A stretch of 64,000 nucleotides of DNA from Pedobacter sp. ISL-64 (GCF_018613605.1 NZ_JAGGPU010000008.1:277625-341624); one strand, 5' to 3'. Positions 47,301 to 56,907 are shown, counted from the stretch's first letter. Numbers and translations: made by a program. The notes: generated by a model from the letters alone, not told the origin.

Positions 47301-48442
47301 TGGAGAATGAAGTAGCGATTAGCATTTCAGATAACGGACTGGGCATACCTGCAGAGAGCTTAAAGAATCTTTTTAGCGATTATTTCCAGGTAGATGAGCA
47401 TCACTCCAACCAAATCGGTTCGGGAATAGGTTTGGCACTTTCTAAAGCAATTGTTGAGGAACATCAAGGGCATATTGCCGTAGAAAGTACACCTGCTGAA
47501 AATGGCGAGCGTGGTTTCACAAATTTCACAGTAAGATTGAAGAAAGGGAAATCACATTTTAAAACTGCTCTTTTTGATGGTGTAAAAGATTATTCAAGCC
47601 TTCCTGACATCTACACGCAACAAGCAGAACAAGGGGTAACAATTTTAAAATCCGAAAAAGAAACTGATATTTCAACCGAAACCATATTGGTGGTGGAAGA
47701 CAATAGCGAAATCAGACTACTAATAACATCACTGGTTGGCAAACATTACCAGATAGCGGAAAGTGAGAATGGATTAATGGGTTGGGAAACGGCTGTTGAA
47801 ACACTGCCCGATCTGATTATCTGTGATATTATGATGCCAATAATGGATGGCATTGAGCTTTGCCGCAGACTTAAGGAAGATGAACGTACCAGCCATATCC
47901 CTGTTATTATTCTTACTGCCCGCTCCTCTCATATCCACCAGGTTAGTGGTTTGGAAACTGGTGCCGATGCCTATATTACCAAACCTTTCAGTCCTGAACT
48001 GCTTTTACTGAATGTTCGCAATTTACTGATGTCGAGACAGGTAATGCGTCAAAAATTCCTGAAACACATCCATTTACAGCCGAAAGAACTCACCATCAAT
48101 GCTATTGACGAAGCTTTTATGTTAAAACTGTTAAAATACATTGATGAACATATTACTGATGAAGATTTTGGGGTATCTGAACTGGCTTCGATGGTTGGGA
48201 TGAGCAGGCCAGTTTTGTATAAAAAAATCAGAAAACTTACTAACCTCTCCGTAAATGACTTCATTAAATCAATCCGTTTAAAGAAAGCAATGGAGCTGTT
48301 TAAACAAAATAGGTTTACCATTTATGAAGTGGCTTATCAGGTCGGCTTTAACGATCCAAAATATTTTAGCAGGGAGTTTAAAAAACAATTTGGAAAAAGT
48401 CCGCGGGCGTTTATGAATGGTAGTGAAGAAGAGGATGTTTAA
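44351..48442 (+). CDS. Hybrid two-component system regulator (HTCS)
   Basis: A 1363-residue one-protein PUL regulator. A signal peptide (about 1-22) is followed by about fourteen Reg_prop beta-propeller repeats in the periplasm (IWIGTxxGL pattern), a Y_Y_Y domain (about 740-800) and a transmembrane segment (about 808-830). In the cytoplasm come HisKA with His849 in HEIRTPL, a HATPase with SNAFKF and SDNGLGIP, a receiver with Asp1159 in CDIMMPIMDG, and an AraC-type double HTH (about 1265-1360). The protein binds an oligosaccharide outside and activates PUL transcription. It is divergent from PUL A, its most likely target. Confidence 0.95.
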   Translation: MKLRLIALWFFPMLFICTSLRAQKQIAFNHLRMENGLSQNSVMAIAQDKNQFIWMGTRQGLNRYDGFRFKIYNNSSDNLNSLSDNVINTLLSDSKGRLWVGTENGLNIYNEKTDHFYRINKQSSANSFSCNSVECLYEDPQKNIWIGTDNGLNLLIDAEKQIFKKFLFDKPNHKSRLNCIFSIFKDEKQNLWVGTYNGLVRIYIVNGKYHFEIFRYNPNNKNSISSNAVKSIVIDKQKRLWLGTYNGLNLFDYEHKTFTRYQTSATDQNSIVNNDIRKLTCDKAGNIWIGTQEGLSIFNPNTRKFSNYRYDPEQTGGLSQNSIHSIFQDINGSVYLGTYYKGVNVVYPSATPFTVFRNSKKQQGLSSNIVSAMTEDEYHNLWVGTEGGGLNYVNRRNNTFTYYKSEPNSSNGLNSNLIKTLCLDKTGQLLVGTHRGGLYLFNPSGRNFKKIINVKDVKNNPGGDEIIAITVDSEGTVWVGSRDGLSTLKKTNGHYASKTIKSPLEQNLRNKYIQVIFEDKAKNLWIGTMAGLYAYHPSTKRITAYYEKKNNAGSLNSDHINCIIQIRNGNICIGTYFGGLSIFDNKSRKFKNYNEKDGLPNSNVLGIIEDDENNLWISTDKGLSKLVTKTGKFINYTESDGLAGNDFNIRSFFKDSKGELFFGGYDGLTAFYPSQIDINRNVAPITFTELKLFDQPVAVNAPDGLLKEDIKSTKQITFKHDKNNFSLGFALLNYIKPEKNSYRYILKGHSKDWVKTDVPSVAYTDLPAGNYTFMVTGNNNDGNPGGKPATLKITVLPPFWATWWAYLIYLAFFSGLLFLIVRYLFVRALLKRTEDIQKMKLNFFTYVAHEIRTPLTLILGPLENLSRQYQTDSELNRQIIPIKNNANRLMRLITELMDFRKAETGHLTLHVTEDNIVDFINEIFISFSHLAQTNNIQYEFVHEQENISLFFDKRQLEKVLFNLLSNAFKFCEKGGKISVSLLEMENEVAISISDNGLGIPAESLKNLFSDYFQVDEHHSNQIGSGIGLALSKAIVEEHQGHIAVESTPAENGERGFTNFTVRLKKGKSHFKTALFDGVKDYSSLPDIYTQQAEQGVTILKSEKETDISTETILVVEDNSEIRLLITSLVGKHYQIAESENGLMGWETAVETLPDLIICDIMMPIMDGIELCRRLKEDERTSHIPVIILTARSSHIHQVSGLETGADAYITKPFSPELLLLNVRNLLMSRQVMRQKFLKHIHLQPKELTINAIDEAFMLKLLKYIDEHITDEDFGVSELASMVGMSRPVLYKKIRKLTNLSVNDFIKSIRLKKAMELFKQNRFTIYEVAYQVGFNDPKYFSREFKKQFGKSPRAFMNGSEEEDV

Positions 48443-48596
48443 AATGTAAAAGGGATGATGGTATTTATCTAGAGTAGATTAATATTATTGTTTTTCATTG
48501 ATGGGTCCGTCATCCTGAGCATAGTCGAAGGATCTATATAGTGGATTAAAATTTAAAAATTGTTTGGTAGACCCAAAACATGGAATGGGCTTTAAG

Positions 48597-48616
48597 ATTC
48601 CCGCCTGCGCGGGAAT
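48597..48616. repeat. GC-rich hairpin repeat
   Basis: ATTCCCGC and GCGGGAAT arms of 8 bases around CTGC, followed by ATGACG. This is a common dispersed element in bacterial intergenic DNA. Confidence 0.75.
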
Positions 48617-48716
48617 GACGATCGTATTTATTTATGCTCCAACTCAGTGCCCTCTGTGGTCTGCTTTCTGTGGGCGCTGTGGGAAAAAAATGGAGAAACC
48701 TTTAAAAGATTTCTCC

Positions 48717-48736
48717 TCCAAAGGAGTTCCTTTGGA
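48717..48736. repeat. Perfect palindrome with 9-base arms
   Basis: TCCAAAGGA and TCCTTTGGA separated by GT. It lies 28 bases from the end of the GH36 gene and just after the GGAGAAA/TTTCTCC hairpin. Confidence 0.8.
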
Positions 48737-48763
48737 ACACTACGGTCGAAATGACGAATTTTA

Positions 48764-50974
48764 TTACTTTGCTTCTTCTAATTTTAACACCACACTGGTT
48801 CTGGTAGTATTAAGAATAGGATTAAAGCCCACTTTCATCAAGAAATCGCCAGTATAGGTTTTAGTAGTATCTATTGATGATTTTGTTCCTGGATAAAGGT
48901 TAATTTCTTTAATGTGGTACTTCTTTGTCGCATCTAAACCGTTCAATTTAATCGGATACTTACTATTTTCACCATAACGGAAGTTTACCAGGTAATTGAA
49001 AATAACACCTTCGGTTTTTTGCGCATTCACATACAACATGGATGCTATGCTGCCGGTACGTGGATTAGCCAAACGGTATTGTTCACCTTGCCAGATCGTT
49101 TGTTTTACATCGTTATAGTTTTTAATCGCCTCCTGACAGAACTGAAGCTCTTTTTCAGGTAATTTACTCACTACGATATCGAAACCCAATTTACCCATCA
49201 TGGCTACATCGGTACGAAATTTTATTGACTGTTTTCCCCAATCGGTTACATGGTTGGAACTGCTGATGGCCGGATAAAAATAAGAGTATTCCCATTGCAT
49301 AAATATGCGCTCTAATGGGTCGGTATTATCACTAGGCCAAAACTCTGTAAAATACTGTAAGGCAGCATAATCTACCCTACCACCTCCCCCAGAGCATAAC
49401 ATCATGGGCACCGTTGGATATTTTGCACGGATTCTTTGCAATACAATATACAATCCCCTTACATAATCGATGTAAAAATGAGATTGATTTTTTAAATGCG
49501 CGGAGTATGCATTGTAAATTACGGCATTACAATCCCATTTAATGTAAGCCAGTTTAGGATTTTTGGTAAACAGACCATCTACCACACCGAAAACAAAATC
49601 CTGTACTTTTGGGTTACTCAGATCGAGTTCTAATTGGTTTCTAAAATAGTATTCAGGTCTGTTTGGCTGTTTTACCACCCAATCTGGATGTTTTTCATAA
49701 AGTTCGCTTTTAGGGTTAACCATTTCTGGTTCTATCCAAATTCCGAATCTGGTTCCTACATTATCGGCCTCTTTTACCAAAGATGCTATTCCGTTTGGCA
49801 ATTTCTTCTTGTTTTCCTGCCAATCGCCAAGCCCGGCATGGTCATCGTTACGTGGATATTTGTTCCCGAACCAACCATCATCAAGCAAAAAGAAATCGAC
49901 ACCCAGTTTTTTGGTATCTTTTAATAAATCGGCCAATTTTTGTTCATTAAAATCGAAATAAGTAGCTTCCCAGTTATTCAAAAGGGTTAACCTACTGCCC
50001 TTTCCATCCAATATTTTATAATTACGTGCCCAATCTTGCAATTTCCTACTGGCATCACCTTTTCCCTGATCAGAAAAAGTGTACAAAAAAGCAGGGGTTG
50101 TAAAAACTTCACCTGGTTTTAAGCTGTATGGCGAAGCATAATTGTTCATTCCGGCAATAATGCGGAGGTTATCCTGGTAATCAAGTTCAAGATCGATCTT
50201 AAAGTTACCGCTCCATTCCATGGCTCCATACAAAACATCGCCTTCATTTTCTTCAGCAGGTTTACCTAACGAAATCATAAAAACAGAAGGTTGAAACAAA
50301 TTTGCCCTCGTACCCAGTTTGCTATCCAAAGTTTTAATACCATGGGTAATTTCACTTTGCTCTGGCTGCATTTCTTTGGCCCAATCGCCATGATACTGGT
50401 TTAACCAAAAACGTGGTGATTTTAAGTGCAGATTGGCCGATGCATATTTATGTAATACCACTGTACCTTTCTCATTATGTTTAATCTCTGTCCATTGTTC
50501 TATTACATCTTGTTTATAAAAAGACTTATAAAACATGGTGACTTCGAAATTGTAAACCGGGTCTTTCAGCCTGATCTTAAGTAGACTCACATTATCATCA
50601 ATGGCGGTGACGGTATGATCAACGTATTTCAGATCGAGCGAATTATTGCCATCGGCATGGGTAACGCTAATAGCTGGTTCTACCAGGTTTCTCGATCCTG
50701 AAGGTGTATACACCGAATTTAGCTGACCAGTATAATCTTCAGTCTGTTTATATTGCGCAGTAATTTGGGCGTATTCTTGCTTATTTGCCAGTTTTTTCCC
50801 AAAAAAGATAGTGTTTACATCTTTCTTTACATCGGCCTGTAATACCACGGCATTATGCGCGGTTTCAATAGGAATAATGGTTTGGGCATTAATATTGCCA
50901 ACGGTAAAGAGTGAAATGGCAATGGCCAATGTTCCATACTTGATGTAACCGGTAATTTGATCTGACTTGTTCAT
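48764..50974 (-). CDS. GH36 alpha-galactosidase, exported
   Basis: A 736-residue enzyme from the ATG at 50974 (a TTG lies four codons upstream), with a signal peptide ending near Ile-Asn-Ala-Gln. A beta-sandwich N-terminal domain (about 35-320) precedes the barrel, with FLLDDGWFG (about 362-370), nucleophile Asp481 in KWDCN, CSGGGGR (about 527-533) and acid/base Asp549 in PSDNTDP. It would remove terminal alpha-galactose. Last gene of PUL B. Confidence 0.93.
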   Translation of the reverse strand: MNKSDQITGYIKYGTLAIAISLFTVGNINAQTIIPIETAHNAVVLQADVKKDVNTIFFGKKLANKQEYAQITAQYKQTEDYTGQLNSVYTPSGSRNLVEPAISVTHADGNNSLDLKYVDHTVTAIDDNVSLLKIRLKDPVYNFEVTMFYKSFYKQDVIEQWTEIKHNEKGTVVLHKYASANLHLKSPRFWLNQYHGDWAKEMQPEQSEITHGIKTLDSKLGTRANLFQPSVFMISLGKPAEENEGDVLYGAMEWSGNFKIDLELDYQDNLRIIAGMNNYASPYSLKPGEVFTTPAFLYTFSDQGKGDASRKLQDWARNYKILDGKGSRLTLLNNWEATYFDFNEQKLADLLKDTKKLGVDFFLLDDGWFGNKYPRNDDHAGLGDWQENKKKLPNGIASLVKEADNVGTRFGIWIEPEMVNPKSELYEKHPDWVVKQPNRPEYYFRNQLELDLSNPKVQDFVFGVVDGLFTKNPKLAYIKWDCNAVIYNAYSAHLKNQSHFYIDYVRGLYIVLQRIRAKYPTVPMMLCSGGGGRVDYAALQYFTEFWPSDNTDPLERIFMQWEYSYFYPAISSSNHVTDWGKQSIKFRTDVAMMGKLGFDIVVSKLPEKELQFCQEAIKNYNDVKQTIWQGEQYRLANPRTGSIASMLYVNAQKTEGVIFNYLVNFRYGENSKYPIKLNGLDATKKYHIKEINLYPGTKSSIDTTKTYTGDFLMKVGFNPILNTTRTSVVLKLEEAK

Positions 50975-51021
50975 TTGTGTTTTCAATGTTAATCGGGTAA
51001 TGTTATAGGCAGTAGTTGATT

Positions 51022-53067
51022 TTATTTATTGTTTATTATGATTTTGAAGATGATGGCATCTTTTGCGGCCACACTTAAAGCTTGGTTATTTTTGAAGTTT
51101 TCAGTTTTTTGAGTGATCAAATTCTGACAGTTGTACACTTCATCGATTTTTAAACCGATTCTCGAAAAGTCAAGTATAAAAGATCTTGCTTCATCGCTAT
51201 AATTAAATAACGTGAGATATTTCACATTCCCAACCTGTTTTACAAAAAGTTGCGAAGCCGATTTGCCCCTATTCCCTTCTACCGGAAGAAATGCCTTTCC
51301 ATCTTCTAATACGTTTAAGATTTCGGTATTGCTCAATAAACGTTGTGCTGCATTGTTCCATTTGCCCTGTCGCGAAAAATCATCGCCGGTAATGCAGGTT
51401 CCGGTAACAATCGCTGATAAAAACCTGGCCGTATTTTCCTTTTCAGATTGATCGGAAAATACTACGTGATCGGCATCAATATAATCGTAAAGATAAGTTT
51501 GCCACCAGCCGTTGCTTAAACTATTTAAAGTGTATTCGGTATCTTTTATTGATTTAAATGCATCGCAGGCAATGCGGCGTACATGTACATAACGACCAGA
51601 TGCCAAACTTGGCGATATAGCTGCGTAAACCAACATTTTATTATCTAACTGTTTTAATAAAAATTCCATGCCCGCTTTATATGCTTGCATCCCCGTAGTA
51701 ACCTTCGGATCGTAAAAATGATTGGATTCTATTGCAGCGTGACCTAAAAAGTCGATTTTAATCATTTCAAAACCGCATTCTTTAAACTTTTTAATCACTG
51801 CAGCAATACGTTGCTGTGTACCCGGATGTGTTGGATCCAGCGCCCTTGCACCATCTATATCGTGGTAGTCTGAGCCGATTTTGGTCCACATCTCGCCAAA
51901 TGTATAATCGTTTCCTTCTGCCTTGCGGGTACGGCCGCCAGCGAATCCCCAATCTACAAATGGTGCCCAGTAAATGCCTGGTTTTAATCCTTTCGATTTA
52001 GCATAATCGGCAAAGGTTTTTAGTTTAGAGTAGTCGCCGGTTAAGCCCCCTTTTAACAGGTTATCCCAATAAGAATCGAGATCGATATACGCTACACCAT
52101 CGCTTCTAAACGTTTTTAGGCTATCAGCAAAAAAATCGACAACCTGATTGGCTTTTTCGAGTGTTATTTTCTCTTGCATTACGCCCCAACTGTTCCATCC
52201 CATCGGAGTTCCGGTTTTCCATTTAAAAATAATAGGCGGCTCTGCTATCCGGTTGGCCCGTGCATAAGTCTCCATACCCGAACGCCAATCGGCAAAAGCA
52301 CCAAAAAACACTTTCGACGAGCTGATCGTATTTCCTTTTAAATAACCATGTTCAATTTTATCGCGGGTAATGCTTTCTTCCGTATAACCACAAATGGCCT
52401 GTATATTTATTTTTTTCCCAGCATTCATGCCCGTAATGATGCCTGTTTTCCAGTTGCTATGTTCTATCGAGCCAATTACAAAACCTTTTCTTGATTGATC
52501 GTGATACAAAGCCGTAACCTCCGCGCTTGGATTACTTGTGTTGGCCTTTAATGGAACGGCATTGTAAGAAATAAAGGTATCGTTATCAAAAGGAACAAAT
52601 AAACTGGTTGGTACTTGTGAAGCTTCCTGATCGATTAAATTTCCATTTATAGGCACCATATGGTTGATGGATAGACCAGTGCCTAGCAAAGTAAGGCTGA
52701 TCATAAAATAATTCTTACCCGCATAGGTATAAAAAATCTGTTGCATAGTTGGTAAACCATGCTGCTTTAACAAGAAAACATGTTTAAAACCCTTCCCAAA
52801 ACCATCCATAATAATTGTTTTGGTGTAGCTAATCTGCGGGTAATTTTTAGAACTGATTATCTTTTTCTGATGTGCTGCTTGCGAAAAACCATTTAATAAT
52901 AATTGCACCGCTCCATCTGATACCTGAAAAGTGCCGGTTTTAAGGTTGTAGTCTATTTTTCCTGCCCGGCCATAATTGATTATAATCGCTGATGCAGACC
53001 GTTCAGAAAATAACAGGATCAGTAAAATCAAGAATAACTTATGCCTGAATAAAAATTTAAGAACCAT
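51022..53067 (-). CDS. Clan GH-D alpha-galactosidase-like glycoside hydrolase (GH27/GH36-related)
   Basis: A 681-residue exported protein. After an N-terminal beta-rich region (about 25-270) the barrel begins at MGWNSWG (289-295), a signature of clan GH-D. The nucleophile is Asp439 in KIDFLGH and Asp502 in RRIACDAF is the likely acid/base. It differs from the GH36 enzyme next to it, so a different linkage, alpha-N-acetylgalactosamine or beta-arabinopyranose is possible. It starts directly after the GH95 stop (TAA-ATG adjacent). Confidence 0.8.
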   Translation of the reverse strand: MVLKFLFRHKLFLILLILLFSERSASAIIINYGRAGKIDYNLKTGTFQVSDGAVQLLLNGFSQAAHQKKIISSKNYPQISYTKTIIMDGFGKGFKHVFLLKQHGLPTMQQIFYTYAGKNYFMISLTLLGTGLSINHMVPINGNLIDQEASQVPTSLFVPFDNDTFISYNAVPLKANTSNPSAEVTALYHDQSRKGFVIGSIEHSNWKTGIITGMNAGKKINIQAICGYTEESITRDKIEHGYLKGNTISSSKVFFGAFADWRSGMETYARANRIAEPPIIFKWKTGTPMGWNSWGVMQEKITLEKANQVVDFFADSLKTFRSDGVAYIDLDSYWDNLLKGGLTGDYSKLKTFADYAKSKGLKPGIYWAPFVDWGFAGGRTRKAEGNDYTFGEMWTKIGSDYHDIDGARALDPTHPGTQQRIAAVIKKFKECGFEMIKIDFLGHAAIESNHFYDPKVTTGMQAYKAGMEFLLKQLDNKMLVYAAISPSLASGRYVHVRRIACDAFKSIKDTEYTLNSLSNGWWQTYLYDYIDADHVVFSDQSEKENTARFLSAIVTGTCITGDDFSRQGKWNNAAQRLLSNTEILNVLEDGKAFLPVEGNRGKSASQLFVKQVGNVKYLTLFNYSDEARSFILDFSRIGLKIDEVYNCQNLITQKTENFKNNQALSVAAKDAIIFKIIINNK

Positions 53068-55407
53068 TTATTTACTTAATTTGCTCGACATTATTTCGGT
53101 TAATTTTCCATTCATTTTTAGCTTTACCTTTTGAGGTACGGCCGAAGCAATTCTGTAATTTGTAATTTTACCATCTTTCCAATCCATATCAACTGTAAAA
53201 TTACCCCTTGCCTTTAATCCTTTAATTTCACCAAAAGCTTTCCAGGCATCAGGAATAGCAGGGAGCAGTTCGATAAAACCATCATGACTTTGGATCAGCA
53301 TTTCGGCAATAGCTGCCGATGCGCCAAAATTGCCATCAATCTGAAACGGCGGTCCGGCTGATAACATATTTGGATAAACGCCTCCGCCGGCTCCATAATT
53401 AATATCGGTTCTCAAAGTAGGTTTTAAAATCTCTCTAAACAGTTTAAAAGCCCTGTTACCATCCTGTAATCTCGCCCAAAATAATTGTTTATAAGCAATT
53501 GACCAACTTGGTCCATCATCCCCCCTTGCTTCTAGTGTTTTCTTTGCTGCCTCTGCCAATGCCGGAGTAGCTGTTGGCGTAATTAATCCGGCAGGATAAA
53601 CCCCATATAAATGCGAGATGTGCCGGTGCTGCGGATCGGTTTCTTTATAATCTTCCAACCATTCCTGTATCCGGCCATCTTTGCTGATTAAACCCACTGG
53701 TGGAATAGATTTTAATTTTTCTTGTAACGAAGCACTAAAGGCGGCGTCAGTTTTAAGCAGTTTGGCTGCTGTAATTACATGATTAAAAAGCTCCCTCACA
53801 ATCTGATTATCGATAGTTGGCCCCATTGAAATGCTTGCTGTTTTTCCATTGGGCAGGTAAAAAGTATTCTCTGGCGATACCGATGGCGAAGTAACCAGCC
53901 AACCTGTTTTTGGATCTTTAACCAAAGCACTTTGATAAAATGCAGCTGATCCTTTTAAAATCGGGTAAATGCTTTTCAGGTATTTTACATCACGGCTATA
54001 GGCAAAATGATCCCATAGATTGCTGCATAACCAACCCGAACCTGCATTTGATGCACCCCATGAGGCACTTTCGCCAGGCTCGGTAAAGCCCCAAACGTTC
54101 GTAATTACGTGGGCAATCCATCCATCGGCATTGTAATATGCTTTCGCCGTTTTTGCACCTGGCCCAGTTAAATTTCTTACCAATTCTGTCAGTGGAAGAT
54201 TTAACTCCGAAAGGTTTGCAGGCTCAATAGCCCAGTGGTTCATCTGTACGTTTACATCTAAATGGTAATCGCCGTTCCATGGCGTGTTGATCTGGTTTGC
54301 CCATAAACCCTGAAGATTTGGTGGCAAAAGCCCAACCCTTGTACTGCTAATGCTTAAATACCGACCGAACTGAAAAAACAAGGCGCTAAGCGAAACATCA
54401 TTTTTGTAATCTTTATAGAAACGGTCTAACCTTACGTCTGTTGGCAGTTTGGCGGCTTCGCCTTCTCCTAAATTAATTTTCAACCTGCTAAAGAGTTTAG
54501 CAAAATTTGCACTATGATTTGCAAGTTCTAAACTATACGCTTTCTTTTGAGCCGCTTGTAAAGCCTGTTTTACTCTGGCTTCAAAATTCGCATGCTTAAA
54601 ATCGGTTTCTGCCGCAACGTAAATAATCAGTTCAGTCGCATTTTTTATTTTAAGAATGTTTCCTTCGTTTGTCAGCGTACCATTTTTAAGTTTGGTACTT
54701 ACGCGGCTTAGGTATTTCATTCCCTTACCATCAGTACCGTTATCCAGCTGGCCAAACATCAGCAGTTCATTACCTTCGCTAGCTAATGTTGCTTTTTCTG
54801 ATCTGCTGATTGAAATATTACAATTGAGTTTATTAGGTTGATCGGCTGTGAGGCGGATGATATTTATATCATCATCAAAACTACAGAAATATTCTCTTTT
54901 GTATTTTACCCCATTGAGCGTAAATTCGGTTGTAGCCACCGCTTTATCTAGCGATAATATTCTTTTGTAAACTTCGGGTTTTGCATCTTTAACGCCAGAA
55001 AATTCATAATCGAGCTGCAAATTACCCAATGTTTGGTATTTGCCCCAATTCGCTCCACCAGATCCCTGCCCTTTACAAACAAAATCGCGGTTAACCAGTT
55101 CCTGTGCTTCATCGTTTTTACCTTCCAATATCAGCCGCCTAATTTTAGGCAAACTTTTATAGGCTTCGTAATTATTGGCATCTTGTTTCCCACCACTCCA
55201 TAAAGTGATATCATTCAGTACTATATTCTCCCTGTTAATGCCCCCATCTGGTGTCATGCCCAATTTACCATTACCTAAAGGAAGGGTTTCCTCCCAAATT
55301 TTGGCAGGTTTATCGTACCACATCGTTAAAGGCTTTTGCTGGGCAGAGGTATATTCACCTATGAAAAACGAGAATAGTGGAAAAATAATCAAATACTTTT
55401 TATACAT
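53068..55407 (-). CDS. GH95 alpha-L-fucosidase (or alpha-L-galactosidase)
   Basis: An inverting exo-enzyme of 779 residues, exported (signal peptide ends near Thr-Ser-Ala-Gln). The N-terminal beta-super-sandwich opens with WEETLPLGNGKLG; the (alpha/alpha)6 domain holds NVQMNHW (386-392), Glu582 in QEWLEDYKE and Asp691 in IDGNFG, matching the residues of characterised 1,2-alpha-L-fucosidases. GH95 members act on alpha-1,2-fucose or on L-galactose; sequence alone does not decide. Confidence 0.93.
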   Translation of the reverse strand: MYKKYLIIFPLFSFFIGEYTSAQQKPLTMWYDKPAKIWEETLPLGNGKLGMTPDGGINRENIVLNDITLWSGGKQDANNYEAYKSLPKIRRLILEGKNDEAQELVNRDFVCKGQGSGGANWGKYQTLGNLQLDYEFSGVKDAKPEVYKRILSLDKAVATTEFTLNGVKYKREYFCSFDDDINIIRLTADQPNKLNCNISISRSEKATLASEGNELLMFGQLDNGTDGKGMKYLSRVSTKLKNGTLTNEGNILKIKNATELIIYVAAETDFKHANFEARVKQALQAAQKKAYSLELANHSANFAKLFSRLKINLGEGEAAKLPTDVRLDRFYKDYKNDVSLSALFFQFGRYLSISSTRVGLLPPNLQGLWANQINTPWNGDYHLDVNVQMNHWAIEPANLSELNLPLTELVRNLTGPGAKTAKAYYNADGWIAHVITNVWGFTEPGESASWGASNAGSGWLCSNLWDHFAYSRDVKYLKSIYPILKGSAAFYQSALVKDPKTGWLVTSPSVSPENTFYLPNGKTASISMGPTIDNQIVRELFNHVITAAKLLKTDAAFSASLQEKLKSIPPVGLISKDGRIQEWLEDYKETDPQHRHISHLYGVYPAGLITPTATPALAEAAKKTLEARGDDGPSWSIAYKQLFWARLQDGNRAFKLFREILKPTLRTDINYGAGGGVYPNMLSAGPPFQIDGNFGASAAIAEMLIQSHDGFIELLPAIPDAWKAFGEIKGLKARGNFTVDMDWKDGKITNYRIASAVPQKVKLKMNGKLTEIMSSKLSK

Positions 55408-55445
55408 AGTTTCATTTGTGTGTTGTTACTCGTAATTAAAAAAGG

Positions 55446-55517
55446 TTTTAACCACTGATTGCACACAGATAAACACGGATTTTATATCTGTGTGCATCCT
55501 TTTCATCTGTGGTTAAA
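55446..55517. repeat. Interrupted palindrome with nested arms
   Basis: Outer arms TTTTAACCAC (55446-55455) and GTGGTTAAAA (55508-55517), inner arms GCACACAGAT (55461-55470) and ATCTGTGTGC (55486-55495). Resembles dispersed intergenic repeats. Confidence 0.8.
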
Positions 55518-55537
55518 AATGGATCCAGTCACCGGGT

Positions 55538-55622
55538 TCGTCATTTCGAGCGGAGTGCAACGAAGTCGAGAAATCTGTCTAGATAGATCCCTCCATTCCA
55601 CTGCGCTCCAGTCGAGATGACG
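55538..55622. repeat. REP-like element with GTCATTTCGAG / GTCGAGATGAC ends
   Basis: An 85-base element whose ends, CGTCATTTCGAG and near CTCGAGATGACG, are imperfect complements. The same end type is seen near 48740. It lies between the GH95 gene and the discoidin lipoprotein gene inside PUL B. Confidence 0.75.
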
Positions 55623-55659
55623 GAATTAAATTATTAGTCAAATTCAATTATATAAAAGA

Positions 55660-56880
55660 TTACTGTTTATTCCAGAACCTGATTTCGCTCATATTACTAT
55701 AATTCCCATCACCAGTGGTTACGTGTTTAATCCTGATGCGAATATAACGAATTGGTTTTCCTGCATTATCCAGTTCTGCAGTTATTGCATTTTTGCCATC
55801 ATCGCTTCTGGTTACATCTTTTAAAAGTGTCCACCCCTTACTTGTTGCTTCTGCTGGCCAACCATTATTACTGGCTGATAAAGTAGTTGTGGCATTGGTT
55901 AAATCGGCTGTTCCCCAAACCTCAAAACGATCCGGATTGTTGCAACAATCTCTTCCGGTTTCTTCAATACGCGATAAATTGGTATACACCTTACCTAAAT
56001 CGAATGTGATTACATGAGGCATTCCGCTATTACCCGCACTATGAAAGATATTTGGATAACCCTGTGGCCCTACACTTCCATCCCAAAGTTTACTAATGCT
56101 GGTACCCGATTCGTAAGTTGGTGCATCGCCTGGCAAACGCACTTCGCTAAAAAGCGAGCGATCACAAAGTACATAAGTGAAAATTTTAGGAAAGGTGGAA
56201 AAATCTGCTACCGAAAATACATCCAGCGAGCCCTTCCCCGGAATATAAGAAGATTTATAGTTAATATCGGTTCCTGCTTTATAATCTGTAAGTGTAATGG
56301 CAGTATCAGCCGGTAAAAGCGTTTTATCTACACTGGTTCCTACTGTATTGGTGTACCTGATTACCGTATTTACATTGATGGTATCGGGCGTTTTAAAATT
56401 TAGCTGAACCGAACCATTGCTGTTTACCACGTATGGAGTGGTGGCATTATAAGGTCTGTTTAATAAGCCAGACTGATATAAGGGGCCAAAAACCCGCACA
56501 TTTCTTGCCTCTATCGGGATAGATTTATGCCCCTGAGCATCGTACGAATAGATGGTAAAAGTGTAGGTATACTCGCTCAAATTCGGAATTACCACTTTTA
56601 TTGTATCTGTAGGGTTATGACTGCTGGCCGTAACTACAACCGAATCTGCATTATTGTTCCAATAAACCACATATTTACTTACGCTTGGATCAGGACTCGG
56701 ATTCCACCATAAAGCAGTTCTTAAATTACCGGGTTTGGTTACAATATTTGCTACACGGCCGGGGTAAACAATTTCCCCATCCTTTAAAAAGTCTTTAAAA
56801 GCAAGATCATCTTTGGTACAGCTAAGTATCACTGTAACCAACAGCAATAGCAAACCGCTAATTTTATATATACTTTTCAT
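55660..56880 (-). CDS. Surface lipoprotein with DUF4998-like and F5/8-type C (discoidin) domains
   Basis: A 406-residue lipoprotein (Cys21 after Ile-Leu-Ser). The N-terminal part (about 35-220) has two fibronectin-like repeats of the DUF4998 type (RVANIVTKPGNLRTALWW). The C-terminal part (about 260-406) is a galactose-binding-like discoidin fold ending in NMSEIRFWNKQ. Such proteins sit beside SusC/SusD and bind glycan at the surface. It is one of two such lipoproteins in PUL B. Confidence 0.8.
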   Translation of the reverse strand: MKSIYKISGLLLLLVTVILSCTKDDLAFKDFLKDGEIVYPGRVANIVTKPGNLRTALWWNPSPDPSVSKYVVYWNNNADSVVVTASSHNPTDTIKVVIPNLSEYTYTFTIYSYDAQGHKSIPIEARNVRVFGPLYQSGLLNRPYNATTPYVVNSNGSVQLNFKTPDTINVNTVIRYTNTVGTSVDKTLLPADTAITLTDYKAGTDINYKSSYIPGKGSLDVFSVADFSTFPKIFTYVLCDRSLFSEVRLPGDAPTYESGTSISKLWDGSVGPQGYPNIFHSAGNSGMPHVITFDLGKVYTNLSRIEETGRDCCNNPDRFEVWGTADLTNATTTLSASNNGWPAEATSKGWTLLKDVTRSDDGKNAITAELDNAGKPIRYIRIRIKHVTTGDGNYSNMSEIRFWNKQ

Positions 56881-56907
56881 GTTCGAAAATTTATCTTCTT
56901 ATATTAA

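Larger units (their letters stand above)
48443..48763. other. Gene-free stretch with several palindromes between the HTCS and PUL B
   Basis: Convergent gene ends with a cluster of inverted repeats: a CCGTCATCCTGAGC-type element (48507-48536), ATTCCCGC/GCGGGAAT (48597-48616), GGAGAAA/TTTCTCC (48692-48716) and a 9-base-arm palindrome (48717-48736). These may act as terminators for both strands. Confidence 0.6.
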
